This document shows, in pieces, positions 17,859 to 26,684 of a stretch of DNA of 64,000 nucleotides. This DNA comes from Streptomyces cupreus. GTDB lineage: Bacteria > Actinomycetota > Actinomycetes > Streptomycetales > Streptomycetaceae. The notes under the pieces are model-generated. The model was not told the origin of the DNA and ran no database searches. It was given only the letters and a program-made list of their open reading frames with translations. The number at the start of each line of letters is the position of its first letter. The first letter of the stretch is position 1. The DNA lies in assembly GCF_014257025.1 (NCBI RefSeq), contig NZ_JACMSF010000028.1:41259-105258 (forward strand), read 5' to 3'. A program made the translations under genes and the position numbers.

Positions 17859-18443
17859 GTGGGTACTCGCGAGCAGATCGTCGATGCAGCGAACCGCCTG
17901 TTCTATCAGCAGGGCTTCGAGCCGACGTCGTTCGCGGCGATCGCGGAGGCAGTGGGGATCTCCCGGGGCAACTTCTACTACCACTTCAAGACCAAGGACG
18001 AGATCCTCCAAGCGGTGATCGAGGCCCGATTGGCGAGCACTCGGAAGATGCTCGTTGAATGGGCAGACGGCTCGGCAGACCCGCTTGATCGCGTGCGGCG
18101 GTTCGTTGAGATCGTCATCACCAACCGGGGCGACATCGAGAGCTACGGCTGCCCGGTCGGGACGCTGACGAACGAGCTTGCCAAGCTCGACCATCCCTCC
18201 CGTGCGCACGCCGTGGGCGTCTTCGAGCTGTTCCGTACCTGGCTGCGCGAGCAGTTCGAGGACCTCGGGTTCGATGCAGAAGCCGATGACCTCGCGATGC
18301 ACGTCCTGGCGTTCAGCCAAGGGATTGCCGCGCTGTCGAACGCGTTCCACGACAGCGACTTCGTGTACCGCGAGGTCGCCCGGATCAACACGTGGCTGAC
18401 TGAGCGACTGGCCTCTCACACATCCGCCGACGGCGCGCGCTGA
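17859..18443 (+). CDS. TetR-family transcriptional repressor
   Basis: This 194-residue protein has a typical TetR N-terminal helix-turn-helix (SFAAIAEAVGISRGNFYYHF, about 25-44) and a ligand domain with YGCPVGTLTNELAKLDHPSR, a signature of a large actinobacterial TetR subgroup. That subgroup has a conserved cysteine in the YGCPVGT motif, which may sense electrophiles. The GTG at 17859 starts VGTREQIVDAANRLF. Two CTAGGAC palindromes upstream are probable autoregulatory sites. The two genes behind it, a YciI-like protein and 3-methyladenine glycosylase, are in the same direction and probably controlled by it. Confidence 0.9.
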   Translation: MGTREQIVDAANRLFYQQGFEPTSFAAIAEAVGISRGNFYYHFKTKDEILQAVIEARLASTRKMLVEWADGSADPLDRVRRFVEIVITNRGDIESYGCPVGTLTNELAKLDHPSRAHAVGVFELFRTWLREQFEDLGFDAEADDLAMHVLAFSQGIAALSNAFHDSDFVYREVARINTWLTERLASHTSADGAR

Positions 18444-18506
18444 GCCACTGCCGTTCCTTCTTGTTCCTTATCTTCGTCCGCACCCCTTATCTGTGAGGAG
18501 ACTTTC

Positions 18507-18794
18507 GTGTACGTCGCCCTGCTTCGTTTCTCTGCCAACAAGGCTGCAGCCGCCGAGCACATGGCGGAGCACCAGAACTGGATCCGTAAGGGCGTGGACG
18601 ACGGCGTCTTCCTGCTCGTCGGGAGCATCCAGCCGGGGCAGGGCGGCGCGGTGCTCGCCACGGGGATCACACTGGAGGACCTGCAGGCGCGCCTCGCCCA
18701 GGACCCGTTCGTGGTCCACGACGTCGTGGCGGCCGAGGTCATCGAGATCGCCCCAAACCTGACGGACCCGCGCCTAGAGTTCCTGAAGGGCTGA
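18507..18794 (+). CDS. YciI-like (EthD/dimeric alpha-beta barrel) protein
   Basis: The 95-residue protein begins with the YciI strand YVALLRFSANKAAAAEHMAE and has a HQNWIRKGVDDG segment plus LEDLQARLAQDPFVVHDV, both typical of the YCII superfamily. These are small dimeric ferredoxin-like proteins, some of which remove HCl or act on small cyclic substrates; most have no proven function. The GTG at 18507 follows GAGGAG by 7 bases. It lies between the TetR regulator and tag, 6 bases before the latter, so the three probably form one operon. Confidence 0.8.
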   Translation: MYVALLRFSANKAAAAEHMAEHQNWIRKGVDDGVFLLVGSIQPGQGGAVLATGITLEDLQARLAQDPFVVHDVVAAEVIEIAPNLTDPRLEFLKG

Positions 18795-18800
18795 AGACGC

Positions 18801-19406
18801 GTGGAGATGTTCATTGCCCCCGATGGCGGGCTGCGCTGCGGCTGGGCGGGGTCGGCGCCTGAGTTCCTTGACTATCACGACACGGAGTGGGGCTTTCCAG
18901 TCATCGACGACCGTCGGCTGTTCGAGAAGATCAGCCTGGAAGGCTTCCAGTCCGGACTCAGCTGGCGCACCATCCTTGCCAAGCGCGAGAACTTCCGGAC
19001 CGCTTTCGCCGGGTTCGACTTCCACGCGATGGCCGGCTTTGCTGACGATGACGTACAGCGCCTGCTCAGCGACGCCGGCATCGTCCGGCACCGGGGCAAG
19101 ATCGAAGCCGTCATCAACAATGCCCGCCGGGCCGTGGAACTCGAACGAGAGGCTGGCTCCCTGGCGGCGTACTTCTGGCGCTTCGAGCCAGCCCCGAGCG
19201 AGGTTGATCTGCCCCAGACCGTATCGACGTCACCGGCATCGGTCGCGCTGTCGAAGGACTTGAACAAGCGCGGCTGGAAGTTTGTCGGACCGACCACCGC
19301 GTTTGCGTTCATGCAGGCCATGGGGCTGATCAATGACCACGCTTCCGACTGCTCGACGCGCGCACTGGTCAGGGCGGCTCGCACCGCCTTCACGCCGCCT
19401 CGCTAG
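18801..19406 (+). CDS. tag: DNA-3-methyladenine glycosylase I
   Basis: The 201-residue enzyme closely follows E. coli Tag. It has RCGWAGSAPEFLDYHDTEWG, then LFEKISLEGFQSGLSWRTIL with the catalytic glutamate (about 47), and VRHRGKIEAVINNAR. It ends with ALSKDLNKRGWKFVGPTT and MGLINDHASDC. The zinc ligands Cys13, His26, His180 and Cys184 of the family are all present. It excises N3-methyladenine from DNA in the cytoplasm. The GTG at 18801 lies 6 bases after the YciI-like stop; an ATG two codons later is possible. Control by a TetR repressor rather than Ada suggests induction by a small molecule. Confidence 0.93.
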   Translation: MEMFIAPDGGLRCGWAGSAPEFLDYHDTEWGFPVIDDRRLFEKISLEGFQSGLSWRTILAKRENFRTAFAGFDFHAMAGFADDDVQRLLSDAGIVRHRGKIEAVINNARRAVELEREAGSLAAYFWRFEPAPSEVDLPQTVSTSPASVALSKDLNKRGWKFVGPTTAFAFMQAMGLINDHASDCSTRALVRAARTAFTPPR

Positions 19407-19658
19407 CGCATCAGATGATGCACCCCAACGCACCCTTGTCGGTGGATGGTCCCATGAGCGCCGGCCGAGTGCGCACCGCCGGTGGACACCGCCACCATGC
19501 GCAGAACACCATCCGCAGACCCGACACGACTTTCGCGCGCAGCCGATCGTGGAGCTCCTTGACCATCTGACTCACCGGTTCGGGAACGCCGCAGATCACG
19601 GGGTGCACGGAGAGTGGCCTAGCGGGACTCCGCGGCCGCGTTGGCGTTCAAATGTGAC

Positions 19659-19718
19659 AACAGGGCCTCCTGGTAAACGAGTTGGGTGGCACCCTCGAAC
19701 TACCAAAAGGGCCCTGTT
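19659..19718. repeat. Interrupted inverted repeat, IS end or hairpin
   Basis: AACAGGGCC then TGGTA (19659-19675) is the inverse of TACCA then GGCCCTGTT (19701-19718), with short unpaired segments and a 25-base centre. The 390-base stretch around it (19407-19797) has no supported gene. The structure could be the left end of a lost insertion element, or a bidirectional terminator between tag and the XRE gene. Confidence 0.35.
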
Positions 19719-19797
19719 CTCATGCCCGCGGCCAGCAGCGATCACTCGATCGAGACTCCCGTTCGAAGAACGCCCTTCAAGGTCGTAAAGACAACAG

Positions 19798-20709
19798 CTA
19801 TTTACAGTCCCCGCTGGGGCGGGGCACCGGTGTCTGCGTGTGCTGCATTTCGGTCGCCTGCCAGCTGGCGAGCAGGCGCAGTCGGTCTTCGGTGGGCGAG
19901 CCGGCGGGCGCGGTGTAGAGGACCAGGCACTGGTCGAGGTCTCCGGGCAGGAGCAGCGTTTCGTAGGCGAGTTCCAGGTCGCCCACCACGGGGTGGCAGA
20001 TGTGTTTGGTGCCGTATGTCTTGTCCTGGACGGGGTGGGCGGCCCACAGGGTGCGGAAGGTGTCGCTGTGCATGGACAGTTCGCCGATCAGGGCAGCCAG
20101 CCGTCTGTCGTGCGGGTGCCGGCCGACATCGAGGTGCAGGAAGGCCACGGCCTCCTCGGCGACCGTGTGCCAGTCGGCGTAGAAGTGCTCCACGCCGGGG
20201 TGTAGGAAGGTGTGCCGGGCGGCGTTGCGGTGCTCCGCCGGCATGTCGCCGAACCCGTACAGGGCGTCGGCCAGCGCGTTGTAGGCCAGGACGTCGGTGC
20301 GGCGTCCCAGGACGCAGGCGGGCACGGCGTCCATCATCTCCAGCAGGCGCAGCAGGCCCGGCCGTACCCGCTCGCGTCCGCCCGCGGCACCGGCGCCGCG
20401 GCGGGCTGCGGCCGGGCCGGATGGGCGGGCCAGGTGCCGCAGGTGTTCCCGCTCCGTGGCGTCCAGGCGCAGGACGTCGGCGATCGCGTCCAGGATCGCG
20501 TCGGAGACGTTGCGGGCGCGGCACCGTTCCAGGCGCGTGTAGTAGTCGATGCTCACGCCGGCGAGCTGGGCCAGCTCTTCACGGCGCAGCCCGGGCACGC
20601 GGCGGCGGCCCAGGTCGGGAAGTCCCACGTCGGCGGGCTGGATGCGCGCCCGCCGTGACTTGAGGAACTCGCCGATGCCGCCGCTCATGTCGCTGTCACC
20701 GCTGCTCAT
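19798..20709 (-). CDS. XRE-family regulator with MmyB-like ligand-binding domain
   Basis: This 303-residue regulator starts GIGEFLKSRRARIQPADVGL and has the signature VPGLRREELAQLAGVSIDYY followed by TRLERCRARNVSDAILDAIA, the typical XRE helix-turn-helix. The rest is the MmyB-like ligand-binding domain, with VLGRRTDVLAYNALADALYG and HLDVGRHPHDRRLAALIGEL. Members commonly neighbour an oxidoreductase that they repress. Here an aldo/keto reductase lies 163 bases upstream in the same direction. The ligand is unknown; the MmyB-like fold can hold a fatty acid in a structurally studied homolog. Confidence 0.9.
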   Translation of the reverse strand: MSSGDSDMSGGIGEFLKSRRARIQPADVGLPDLGRRRVPGLRREELAQLAGVSIDYYTRLERCRARNVSDAILDAIADVLRLDATEREHLRHLARPSGPAAARRGAGAAGGRERVRPGLLRLLEMMDAVPACVLGRRTDVLAYNALADALYGFGDMPAEHRNAARHTFLHPGVEHFYADWHTVAEEAVAFLHLDVGRHPHDRRLAALIGELSMHSDTFRTLWAAHPVQDKTYGTKHICHPVVGDLELAYETLLLPGDLDQCLVLYTAPAGSPTEDRLRLLASWQATEMQHTQTPVPRPSGDCK

Positions 20710-20872
20710 GGTTCGAGTATGAAGGGCCGGTTCCCGGCTTTCCTGGCCCTGGCAGGGCCCGGCTCACATCCTTGTCTCCTTCTCTGCCACGTGCCGCCCG
20801 CAGCGCGCCCGGTGTGCGCTCCCGGTGTGCGCTCCCGCAGGTCCGTGCGGGAGCGCCATGACCGCCAGGCCG

Positions 20873-21927
20873 TCAGGCCTTGGGGGCAGGCGGGGCCGCA
20901 AACTGCGGGGTGCCCGACACCTCCCGGCTGCGCAGGGCAGCCGCCATCGGGCCGTAGGGGTAGTCGATGTACGGCTCGGTGACCTTGTCCAGCTGCGCGG
21001 TCTCCTCCGCGGACAGGACCAGGCCGTCGGCCGCCAGGTTCGCGCGCAGCTGCACGATCGTGCGCGCCCCAATCAGCACCGACGACACTCCGGCGCGGGC
21101 GGCCACCCAGGCCAGCGCGGCCTGCGCCGCCGTGACGCCCCGTTCCTGGGCGACGCGCTCCAGCATGCCGGCCACCTCCCAGGTGCGCTGCTGCTGGGTC
21201 TTCACGCCGAACAGCGGGCCGAACACGGGGTGGGCGAGACGACTACCGGCGGGCGCCGGCGCGTCCGGGCGGTACCTGCCGGTCAGGACGCCGCCGGCGA
21301 GCGGAGAGAAGACGAGCAGGCCGACCCCGGCCGACTCGGCTGCGGGCACCAGCTCCCACTCCACCTCGCGCACCAGCAGGTTGTACTGCAGCTGGAAGGC
21401 GACCGGGCGGGCCAGGTTGTGGGCTTCGGCCAGGTTTGCGGTCTTCTGCAGCTGCCAACCGGTGAAGTTCGACAGGCCCGAGTAGCGGATCTTCCCGGCG
21501 CGCACCGCGTCGTCGAGGAAGGCCAGCGTTTCCTCAATGGGAGTGAGCGGGTCCCAGCCGTGCAGCTGGTAAAGGTCGACGGCGTCCACACCCAGGCGGG
21601 TCAGGGAGGAATCCAGGGCACGCTGAAGATGACGGCGAGAACTGCCCTGACCGTTGGCGTCGCCGCTGGTAGGGAAACGCCCCTTCGTGGCGATGACCAT
21701 CGGTTCGGTCACGTGTGCAGGGCGCTCGGCCAGCCACCGGCCCACGATCGTCTCCGCGGCACCGTTCATGTAGACGTCGGCCGTGTCGATCAGGGTGCCG
21801 CCGGCCTCGGCGAACGCATCGAGCTGCGCGAAGGCCTCCTCCTGGGAGGTGCTGTCGCCGAAGGTCATCGTGCCAGCGCGAAGGCCGACACCGCGATGCC
21901 GGAACGGCCCAGAAGACGGTACTCCAT
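20873..21927 (-). pseudogene. Aldo/keto reductase with an N-terminal frameshift
   Basis: An ATG at 21927 behind GGGGAG starts MEYRLLGRSGIAVSAFALA and then runs into a stop. The following frame, from 21868, continues exactly where the family expects it, with MTFGDSTSQEEAFAQLD. One missing G in GCGCTGGCACGATG (near 21875) explains the break. The rest is a complete AKR, with the catalytic aspartate and tyrosine in LIDTADVYMNGAAE, KIRYSGLSNFTGWQLQK and LIGARTIVQLRANLAA. Translation from the ATG at 21868 would lack the first strand and has no ribosome binding site. It is either a recent pseudogene or a base error. The XRE regulator follows downstream. Confidence 0.75.
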
Positions 21928-22036
21928 GTCATAACTCCCCGGTGAGGCATCCACATCTGCGCGATGCCGGGTGATGAGATGCCTTGACTCTGCACCCCGG
22001 GTCCGGGCGTGCCCACGGCCCTGGCTGTCCCAGGGT

Positions 22037-22079
22037 CTGCCAGGGCCAGGCTGGTCCGGCGGACCAGTGGCCCTGGCAG
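22037..22079. terminator. Long G/C-rich hairpin
   Basis: CTGCCAGGGCCA, a CTGGTCC inner arm, a GGC loop, GGACCAG and GGCCCTGGCAG form a nearly perfect 43-base stem-loop. It sits between the minus-strand reductase and the plus-strand DUF6616-like ORF, so a terminator role is not obvious. It may instead be a transcription barrier or the relic of an element end. Confidence 0.4.
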
Positions 22080-22168
22080 CCCCAGGGAACCGCGGGGCTC
22101 TGCCCCGCCGGCGGGCCAGCCTGGCGTTGACCCTGCACCCCCGCCCCATCGGATGAGGAGCTGCCGTC

Positions 22169-22345
22169 ATGTACCTGGTCGTCGAAGTATGGAAGGCCAA
22201 GCAGGCCTGGTTGGTACTGCCCCGCAAAGAGCGCCACGCGTTCCTGAACGACATGGGAGATCAGCTGGCCGGCCTGAAGGAGGCGGGAATCGAGCTGATC
22301 GGCAACGGTGATGTGGATCTCGATTTTTCCCAGTGCGTGTTGTAG
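22169..22345 (+). CDS. DUF6616-like short protein, probably truncated
   Basis: The ATG at 22169 behind GAGGAG starts a 58-residue frame: MYLVVEVWKAKQAWLVLPR, then RHAFLNDMGDQLAGLKEAGI, ending FSQCVL. The first part resembles DUF6616 proteins (small ferredoxin-like folds of about 110 residues) and the strong ribosome binding site indicates a real start. Homology stops after about 48 residues, so the gene is probably cut short. The next gene starts 85 bases later. Confidence 0.6.
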   Translation: MYLVVEVWKAKQAWLVLPRKERHAFLNDMGDQLAGLKEAGIELIGNGDVDLDFSQCVL

Positions 22346-22430
22346 ATCGTCCGGCGGGGTGGTTTTGCCGATGAGTTCACCGTCCTCGAACGGTCTATCC
22401 AGCGACACGACCGTTCTCGACAGGAGTGCC

Positions 22431-22799
22431 ATGTCCACCATTCAGCCAGTGATCTTGACTGCCGACCAGGACGTTCTGCTCGGCTTCTATACGAAATTGT
22501 TCGGCGCTGAGGAGATCTTCCGGGTACCTGCGGAAGGCCCGGCCTTCTACCTCGGCTTGCGCATCGGCGACACCGACCTCGGGCTGGTGGCCAAGGCGGA
22601 CACGGGGACTGGGTCGGCGCCGCGGATCCTGCTCAGCATCGGTGTTGACGACGTCGACGAGACGCTCGGCCGGGTGGAGGCGCTGGGCGGCTCGGTCCGC
22701 AGCGGCCCCAATGACATGCCGTGGGGACAACGCGTCGCCCACATCCAGGACCCCGACGGCAACCCGGTGAACCTCACTCAGCCGATCCCGGCCCGGTGA
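22431..22799 (+). CDS. VOC-family (glyoxalase/bleomycin-resistance fold) protein
   Basis: This 122-residue protein has paired beta-alpha-beta-beta-beta modules: VILTADQDVLLGFYTKLFGA, FYLGLRIGDTDLGLVAK, then ILLSIGVDDVDETLGRVEAL and WGQRVAHIQDPDGNPVNLTQ. The DPDGNPVNL ending is a hallmark of VOC proteins. Members are metal-dependent isomerases and dioxygenases or drug-binding proteins; the substrate is unknown. The ATG at 22431 follows CAGGAG, and the upstream open frame is ignored because it lacks similarity. It may be cotranscribed with the short DUF6616-like ORF. Confidence 0.85.
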   Translation: MSTIQPVILTADQDVLLGFYTKLFGAEEIFRVPAEGPAFYLGLRIGDTDLGLVAKADTGTGSAPRILLSIGVDDVDETLGRVEALGGSVRSGPNDMPWGQRVAHIQDPDGNPVNLTQPIPAR

Positions 22800-22874
22800 C
22801 GCTGCTCCGGGGGCTTGTGCTGATCGTGGGCTGCCTGCGGTAGGCGCTGGTCAGGGGGCTGCCTGCGGCAGAGA

Positions 22875-23450
22875 TCAGTTGTCGGTAGTGGCCTCGATGT
22901 TCGTCAGGACGAGCAGCGCGCGAAACAGGTGGGTGGCGCGGGCGGGGTCAGTTCCGACCTTGGTGAGCATCCGCCAGTTCTTCAGGCGGACAAAGCCGCG
23001 TGCGACGGGGACGCGTGCGGCGGCCAGGACCCGATTGGCCTCCTTCCCGGCGGATGCGAGCCTGCGGGCTCGGGAGACCCTTGAACCGGGTGACAAACCC
23101 GGGATCGTCCCCGTCGTCGTCAAGGCCGAGGAAGTCCGGGTCGGTCGGGGCGCCGAGCCCGGCAGCGCGCAGGTGGGCCAGGATGCGGTCGCGGCGGGTG
23201 GCGGAGATGTCGTTGCCGTCGGCCATGTCGGTCAGGCGCTGATCATGCCGCAGCACGGCCAAGACGATCACCGCGATCCTCCCGGGCGACAGCGCCCGCC
23301 ACCTCGACCGTATCGCCTTCAGATGGCGTCGCAGCAGGTCGGAGAGGTAGTGCAGGATGTGCGTGGACAGCAGCAGGCGGCACTGGCAGACCAGGGACAC
23401 GGTGTCCCAGGCATGCTCTTTGGGTCTCGTCACACCAGCGCAGGCCACAG
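22875..23450 (-). pseudogene. Internal-deletion derivative of an IS5-type transposase
   Basis: Two blocks of one transposase are present on the minus strand. The N-terminal helix-turn-helix block is RTLHYLSDLLRRHLKAI-like (LHYLSDLLRRHLKAIRSRWR, ALSPGRIAVIVLAVLRHDQR). The C-terminal block is ARGFVRLKNWRMLTKVG then FRALLVLTNIEATTDN, ending at 22875. The catalytic middle is missing and the blocks are in different frames. This is a non-autonomous relic that could only have moved with help from an intact relative. Confidence 0.7.
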
Positions 23451-23612
23451 CCGAACTCCTCGTCAACACCGCGCCTGCGCGCCGCATCGTTGCTCGTCAC
23501 GGGGCGATCGCTGGGCCGCAGGACTCCGAGTGGAGCTGCGTTGTCAGTACCGCGTCGTAGCCTCCCTGATATGGCCCGTTCTGTGGAGCGGAAGAGGCAA
23601 ATGGGGGTAAGG

Positions 23613-24881
23613 ATGCGCAGGCCTGTCGATGGCGAAGTACACGTTCACTACGGCCAGATCTACGTCGAGAGCGATCCCGACGGCTTCGGCATGGAGCTCG
23701 GAAACTCGTTCGCCGGGCAGCAGGCCGGGCTGTGCGGAGCAGCGGTCCCCGGTGCCCTGTTCCTGCTGACCGGGCTGCACACGGGCAACGTCGGCTTCAC
23801 CGTCGAGGTCCACGACCAGGCGCCGCCGGTGGATCCGGCATGGGAGGACGTCGTGGAGGCGTCTTTCCGCCCCGTCTCGGACAGCAGCTCACTCGTGCAG
23901 TGGGCCGGCGAGGACTCCTGGGAGCTCGGCCTCGAAGAGATCGATTACCGCGTGCGGTACTGCGCCAAGGGTATGGACGCGGCGAATGAGTTCGACACCC
24001 GGCTCGACGAAGAGCCCCAACAGGACCGCTATCTCCTGCAGTTCTGGCCCGCGGCGTCGGCGCCGGACCATATCGTGAAGCAGACTTCCGAGATCGCCGC
24101 CTACTGGCACGACTACGCCCGCCGGCAGCCGCCCCCTCCCTCCCCCGTCGAACGCGCCGAAGCCGAGCGCCAGGCCCGTCTGGCGCGGGAACAGCAAGAG
24201 ATCGAGCGTCAACGCGACTACGACCGATGGGAGTGGGGCGGGCAACTGCCGAGCGAGGCCCTGCGCAACGTCGGTGGCAATGTGCGCGGGCTCGTCCCCT
24301 TCGATCCCGCTCTTGTCCACGCCCTCGACGCCGCCGGCCCCGACGCCCAGCGCGCGGTTGCCGTGCTGGCAGCGCGCCACGCATGCGAAGCGGCCGGTCT
24401 CGCCGACCTCGACTGGATCGCCGCAGCACTCGCCGCGTTGTCCGAAGGACGTCCGCTGCCTCCGCCCTTCGACGACTGGGACCGTATGTGGCACGCCTTG
24501 GCATCCGACCCACGCGTCCCCGACAAAACCGTGGGCCGGGCCGTCCCGCCCAAGCGGCCTCCGTTCCAGCCATCCGCCTGCGACGGTTCCCACACGAGCA
24601 TGCCCAAAGCCGTGGGCCGTGGCGTAGCCATAGTGGAGTCACCAGCACCACAGCCCTCCGCCGGGGCCACCTCGCCCCGGCTCGCGGTCACCAACGGCAC
24701 GCCACTGGAGTCCCTCGCCATATCCCAGCCGCACATGGCCCTCCCCGCACTGCCGGCCGCCGCCGAAAGCAACCCCCTCCAGGCGGCCCTCGACGCAGTG
24801 TTCGCAGCACTGGTCACCTACGGCGAGAACTACCCCGCCCTCCTCCCCCACATATGGGCGGCCTGCCGAACACACCCCTGA
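23613..24881 (+). CDS. Uncharacterised actinobacterial protein with central coiled coil
   Basis: From the ATG at 23613 (behind GGGGGTAAGG; an ATG at 23601 behind GGAAGAGG is also good) the protein has about 422 residues. The N-terminal 150 residues form a beta-rich domain (VDGEVHVHYGQIYVESDPDG, GALFLLTGLHTGNVGFTVEV, WELGLEEIDYRVRYCAKG). A charged helix follows (ERAEAERQARLAREQQEIER), then an alpha-helical part with FDPALVHALDAAGPDAQRAV. It ends in a Pro/Ala-rich tail and LVTYGENYPALLPHIW. I cannot name a function. Similar beta-rich N-terminal domains occur beside Streptomyces conflict-type genes, but that is only suggestive. Confidence 0.7.
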   Translation: MRRPVDGEVHVHYGQIYVESDPDGFGMELGNSFAGQQAGLCGAAVPGALFLLTGLHTGNVGFTVEVHDQAPPVDPAWEDVVEASFRPVSDSSSLVQWAGEDSWELGLEEIDYRVRYCAKGMDAANEFDTRLDEEPQQDRYLLQFWPAASAPDHIVKQTSEIAAYWHDYARRQPPPPSPVERAEAERQARLAREQQEIERQRDYDRWEWGGQLPSEALRNVGGNVRGLVPFDPALVHALDAAGPDAQRAVAVLAARHACEAAGLADLDWIAAALAALSEGRPLPPPFDDWDRMWHALASDPRVPDKTVGRAVPPKRPPFQPSACDGSHTSMPKAVGRGVAIVESPAPQPSAGATSPRLAVTNGTPLESLAISQPHMALPALPAAAESNPLQAALDAVFAALVTYGENYPALLPHIWAACRTHP

Positions 24882-25095
24882 CGCCAGCAGGACCACCCAA
24901 CACCCACCACTCCTCAAGAAGAAGCCCGCCAGGCATACTTGCTGCGCAGCGCCCCATCCACTGTCACAGCAGGAGGGCATCTGAAGCGTCCTCACGCTCC
25001 CGGGCGCGCTCCGCGACCTGCTCCTCCAACTGCTCCAGGGGGGCGGTCGTTCGGTCGGCAGAGCCGGTCACCCGGTGTGGGTGTCGGTGAGGCGA

Positions 25096-25121
25096 CTGCG
25101 GCCCCCTGACGGGGGCCGCAG
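25096..25121 (-). terminator. Stem-loop terminator of the M28 peptidase gene
   Basis: CTGCGGCCCCC, loop TGAC, GGGGGCCGCAG forms a perfect 11-base-pair stem 10 bases past the peptidase stop codon. Streptomyces terminators of this kind often lack a T tract. The remaining spacer back to 24882 has no supported gene. Confidence 0.7.
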
Positions 25122-25130
25122 CGCGCTGGT

Positions 25131-26684
25131 CTACTCGCTCACGTAGTCGTGGCCGTCGTGCAGACCGCCACCGCTGCCGGAGTCCCCGTCCGTCGGGGAG
25201 GAGTCCACCGGCTTGGTGAGTGGTTCGAGGTCGTACGCGTAGTGGCCGACGGCATCGGCGATGACGTCGATGTTGATGTCGAAGGCACGCATGTTGATGT
25301 TGTCGATGTCGTCACCGGGAGCGTGGTAGTTCACGTCGTACGCCACACCCGCCTGACCGCCGAACTTGACGGCCTGCGCCTCGGTCTTGATGCCCTCCGC
25401 ACCGGTGAAGGTGCCGCCGGAGGGGATGCCGACCTCGATGAACGGGCCGTAGTCGGAACGGCCGGTGAAGTCGGTTCCCTCGTGCGGAAGGCCCTGGGAG
25501 TCGAGGAAGTCGTTGATGCCCTTCTCCAGCTGGGCCGAGCCCTCGGGGCCGGGGCCGGCGCCGATGCCGTCCGAGTCATCGCCGTCGTAGACGAAGTAGG
25601 CGGCGTTCGGCGAGGCGATCATGTCGAAGTTCAGGTAGAGCTTGATCTGCTTCTTCTGCTCTTCGGTCAGCGAGGCGACGTAGGCCTCCGAGCCCAGCAG
25701 TCCGAACTCCTCGGCCGACCACCAGGCGAACTTCACCTTGTTCTTGACGTTGCCCTGGGACTTGGCGAGCTTCTGCGCGACCTGGAGGATGCCGGCTGAG
25801 CCAGAGCCGTTGTCGTTGATGCCCGGGCCGTCGGTGACCGAGTCCAGGTGCGCTCCGAGGAAGACGGTGTTGGCCGCGTCGCCGCCGCGGGTCTCCGCAA
25901 CGACGTTGAAGGTCGTGCGGTTCTCGCGCAGTTCGCGGATGTCGAGGGTGACCTTCACCGGACCCTTGGCCGCCTCGGCCGCCAGCGCCTCGCCGTCCGC
26001 CTGGGTGATGCCGCCGGTGGGGATCTTGCCGAGGGTCGCGTCGCCGATGGTGCCGTTGAGCGTGCCCCCGGTGTTGTTGTAGATCACGGCTCCGACCGCG
26101 CCCGCCGCGTGGGCGTTGGCCTGCTTGACGGCGAAGGTGCAGCCGCCGCGCTTGATCAGGGCGATCTTGCCGGTGAAGACGCCGGCGGCGAAGTCGGTGG
26201 GCTGGCAGCCGTGGGTGTTGTCGGCGTCCACGGGAGCGACGGCCACGTCCGCGGTCACTCCGCCCTCGGGGCTGCTGGCGGTGTACGTCATCAGCTGGAT
26301 CGGGACGTCGCGGGGCGTGGGCGAGACCACGGTGAGGGACTCGGCGATCTCGTCGGTGTAGACGAAGTCGAACTCGTGACGGGAGACCTCGTAACCTGCG
26401 GCCTTGAGCACCGCCTCTACGTAGGCGGCCGAGAGCTCATGGCCCTTGGAACCGGCCACCCGGGTATCGCCGTTGTGGTCGGCTATCGCCTGAAAGGCCT
26501 TCAGGTGGCGAAAGGAGCCCTGGGCTGTGGACTCCTTGACGAGTTTCCTCGCCAGTGCGTCACCCCGATGGGCCCAGCTCAGGTTGTCGGCACCCGCGGT
26601 GGCGGGCCCGGCGACAAGCAGGGGGGAGACGAGTGCGGCGGCGGCCAGGGTGGCGGTCACCGCCGCTCTATGACGTGCGGACAT
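25131..26684 (-). CDS. Secreted M28-family aminopeptidase with PA domain
   Basis: The preprotein of 517 residues starts at the ATG at 26684 behind GAGAGGA. It has a Sec signal peptide (RHRAAVTATLAAAALVSPL, cleavage near ATA-GA). A protease-associated domain (about 120-250, with GKIALIKRGGCTFAVKQAN) is inserted before the catalytic part. The two-zinc site is complete: FLGAHLDSV (His279, Asp281), INDNGSG (Asp291), WWSAEEFGLLGSEA (Glu325-326), YLNFDMIASP (Asp354) and a NYHAPGDD histidine. This is the arrangement of Streptomyces griseus aminopeptidase, which removes hydrophobic N-terminal residues outside the cell. The tail is Gly/Ser-rich. The 366-base upstream stretch contains no other gene. 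Confidence 0.9.
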   Translation of the reverse strand: MSARHRAAVTATLAAAALVSPLLVAGPATAGADNLSWAHRGDALARKLVKESTAQGSFRHLKAFQAIADHNGDTRVAGSKGHELSAAYVEAVLKAAGYEVSRHEFDFVYTDEIAESLTVVSPTPRDVPIQLMTYTASSPEGGVTADVAVAPVDADNTHGCQPTDFAAGVFTGKIALIKRGGCTFAVKQANAHAAGAVGAVIYNNTGGTLNGTIGDATLGKIPTGGITQADGEALAAEAAKGPVKVTLDIRELRENRTTFNVVAETRGGDAANTVFLGAHLDSVTDGPGINDNGSGSAGILQVAQKLAKSQGNVKNKVKFAWWSAEEFGLLGSEAYVASLTEEQKKQIKLYLNFDMIASPNAAYFVYDGDDSDGIGAGPGPEGSAQLEKGINDFLDSQGLPHEGTDFTGRSDYGPFIEVGIPSGGTFTGAEGIKTEAQAVKFGGQAGVAYDVNYHAPGDDIDNINMRAFDINIDVIADAVGHYAYDLEPLTKPVDSSPTDGDSGSGGGLHDGHDYVSE

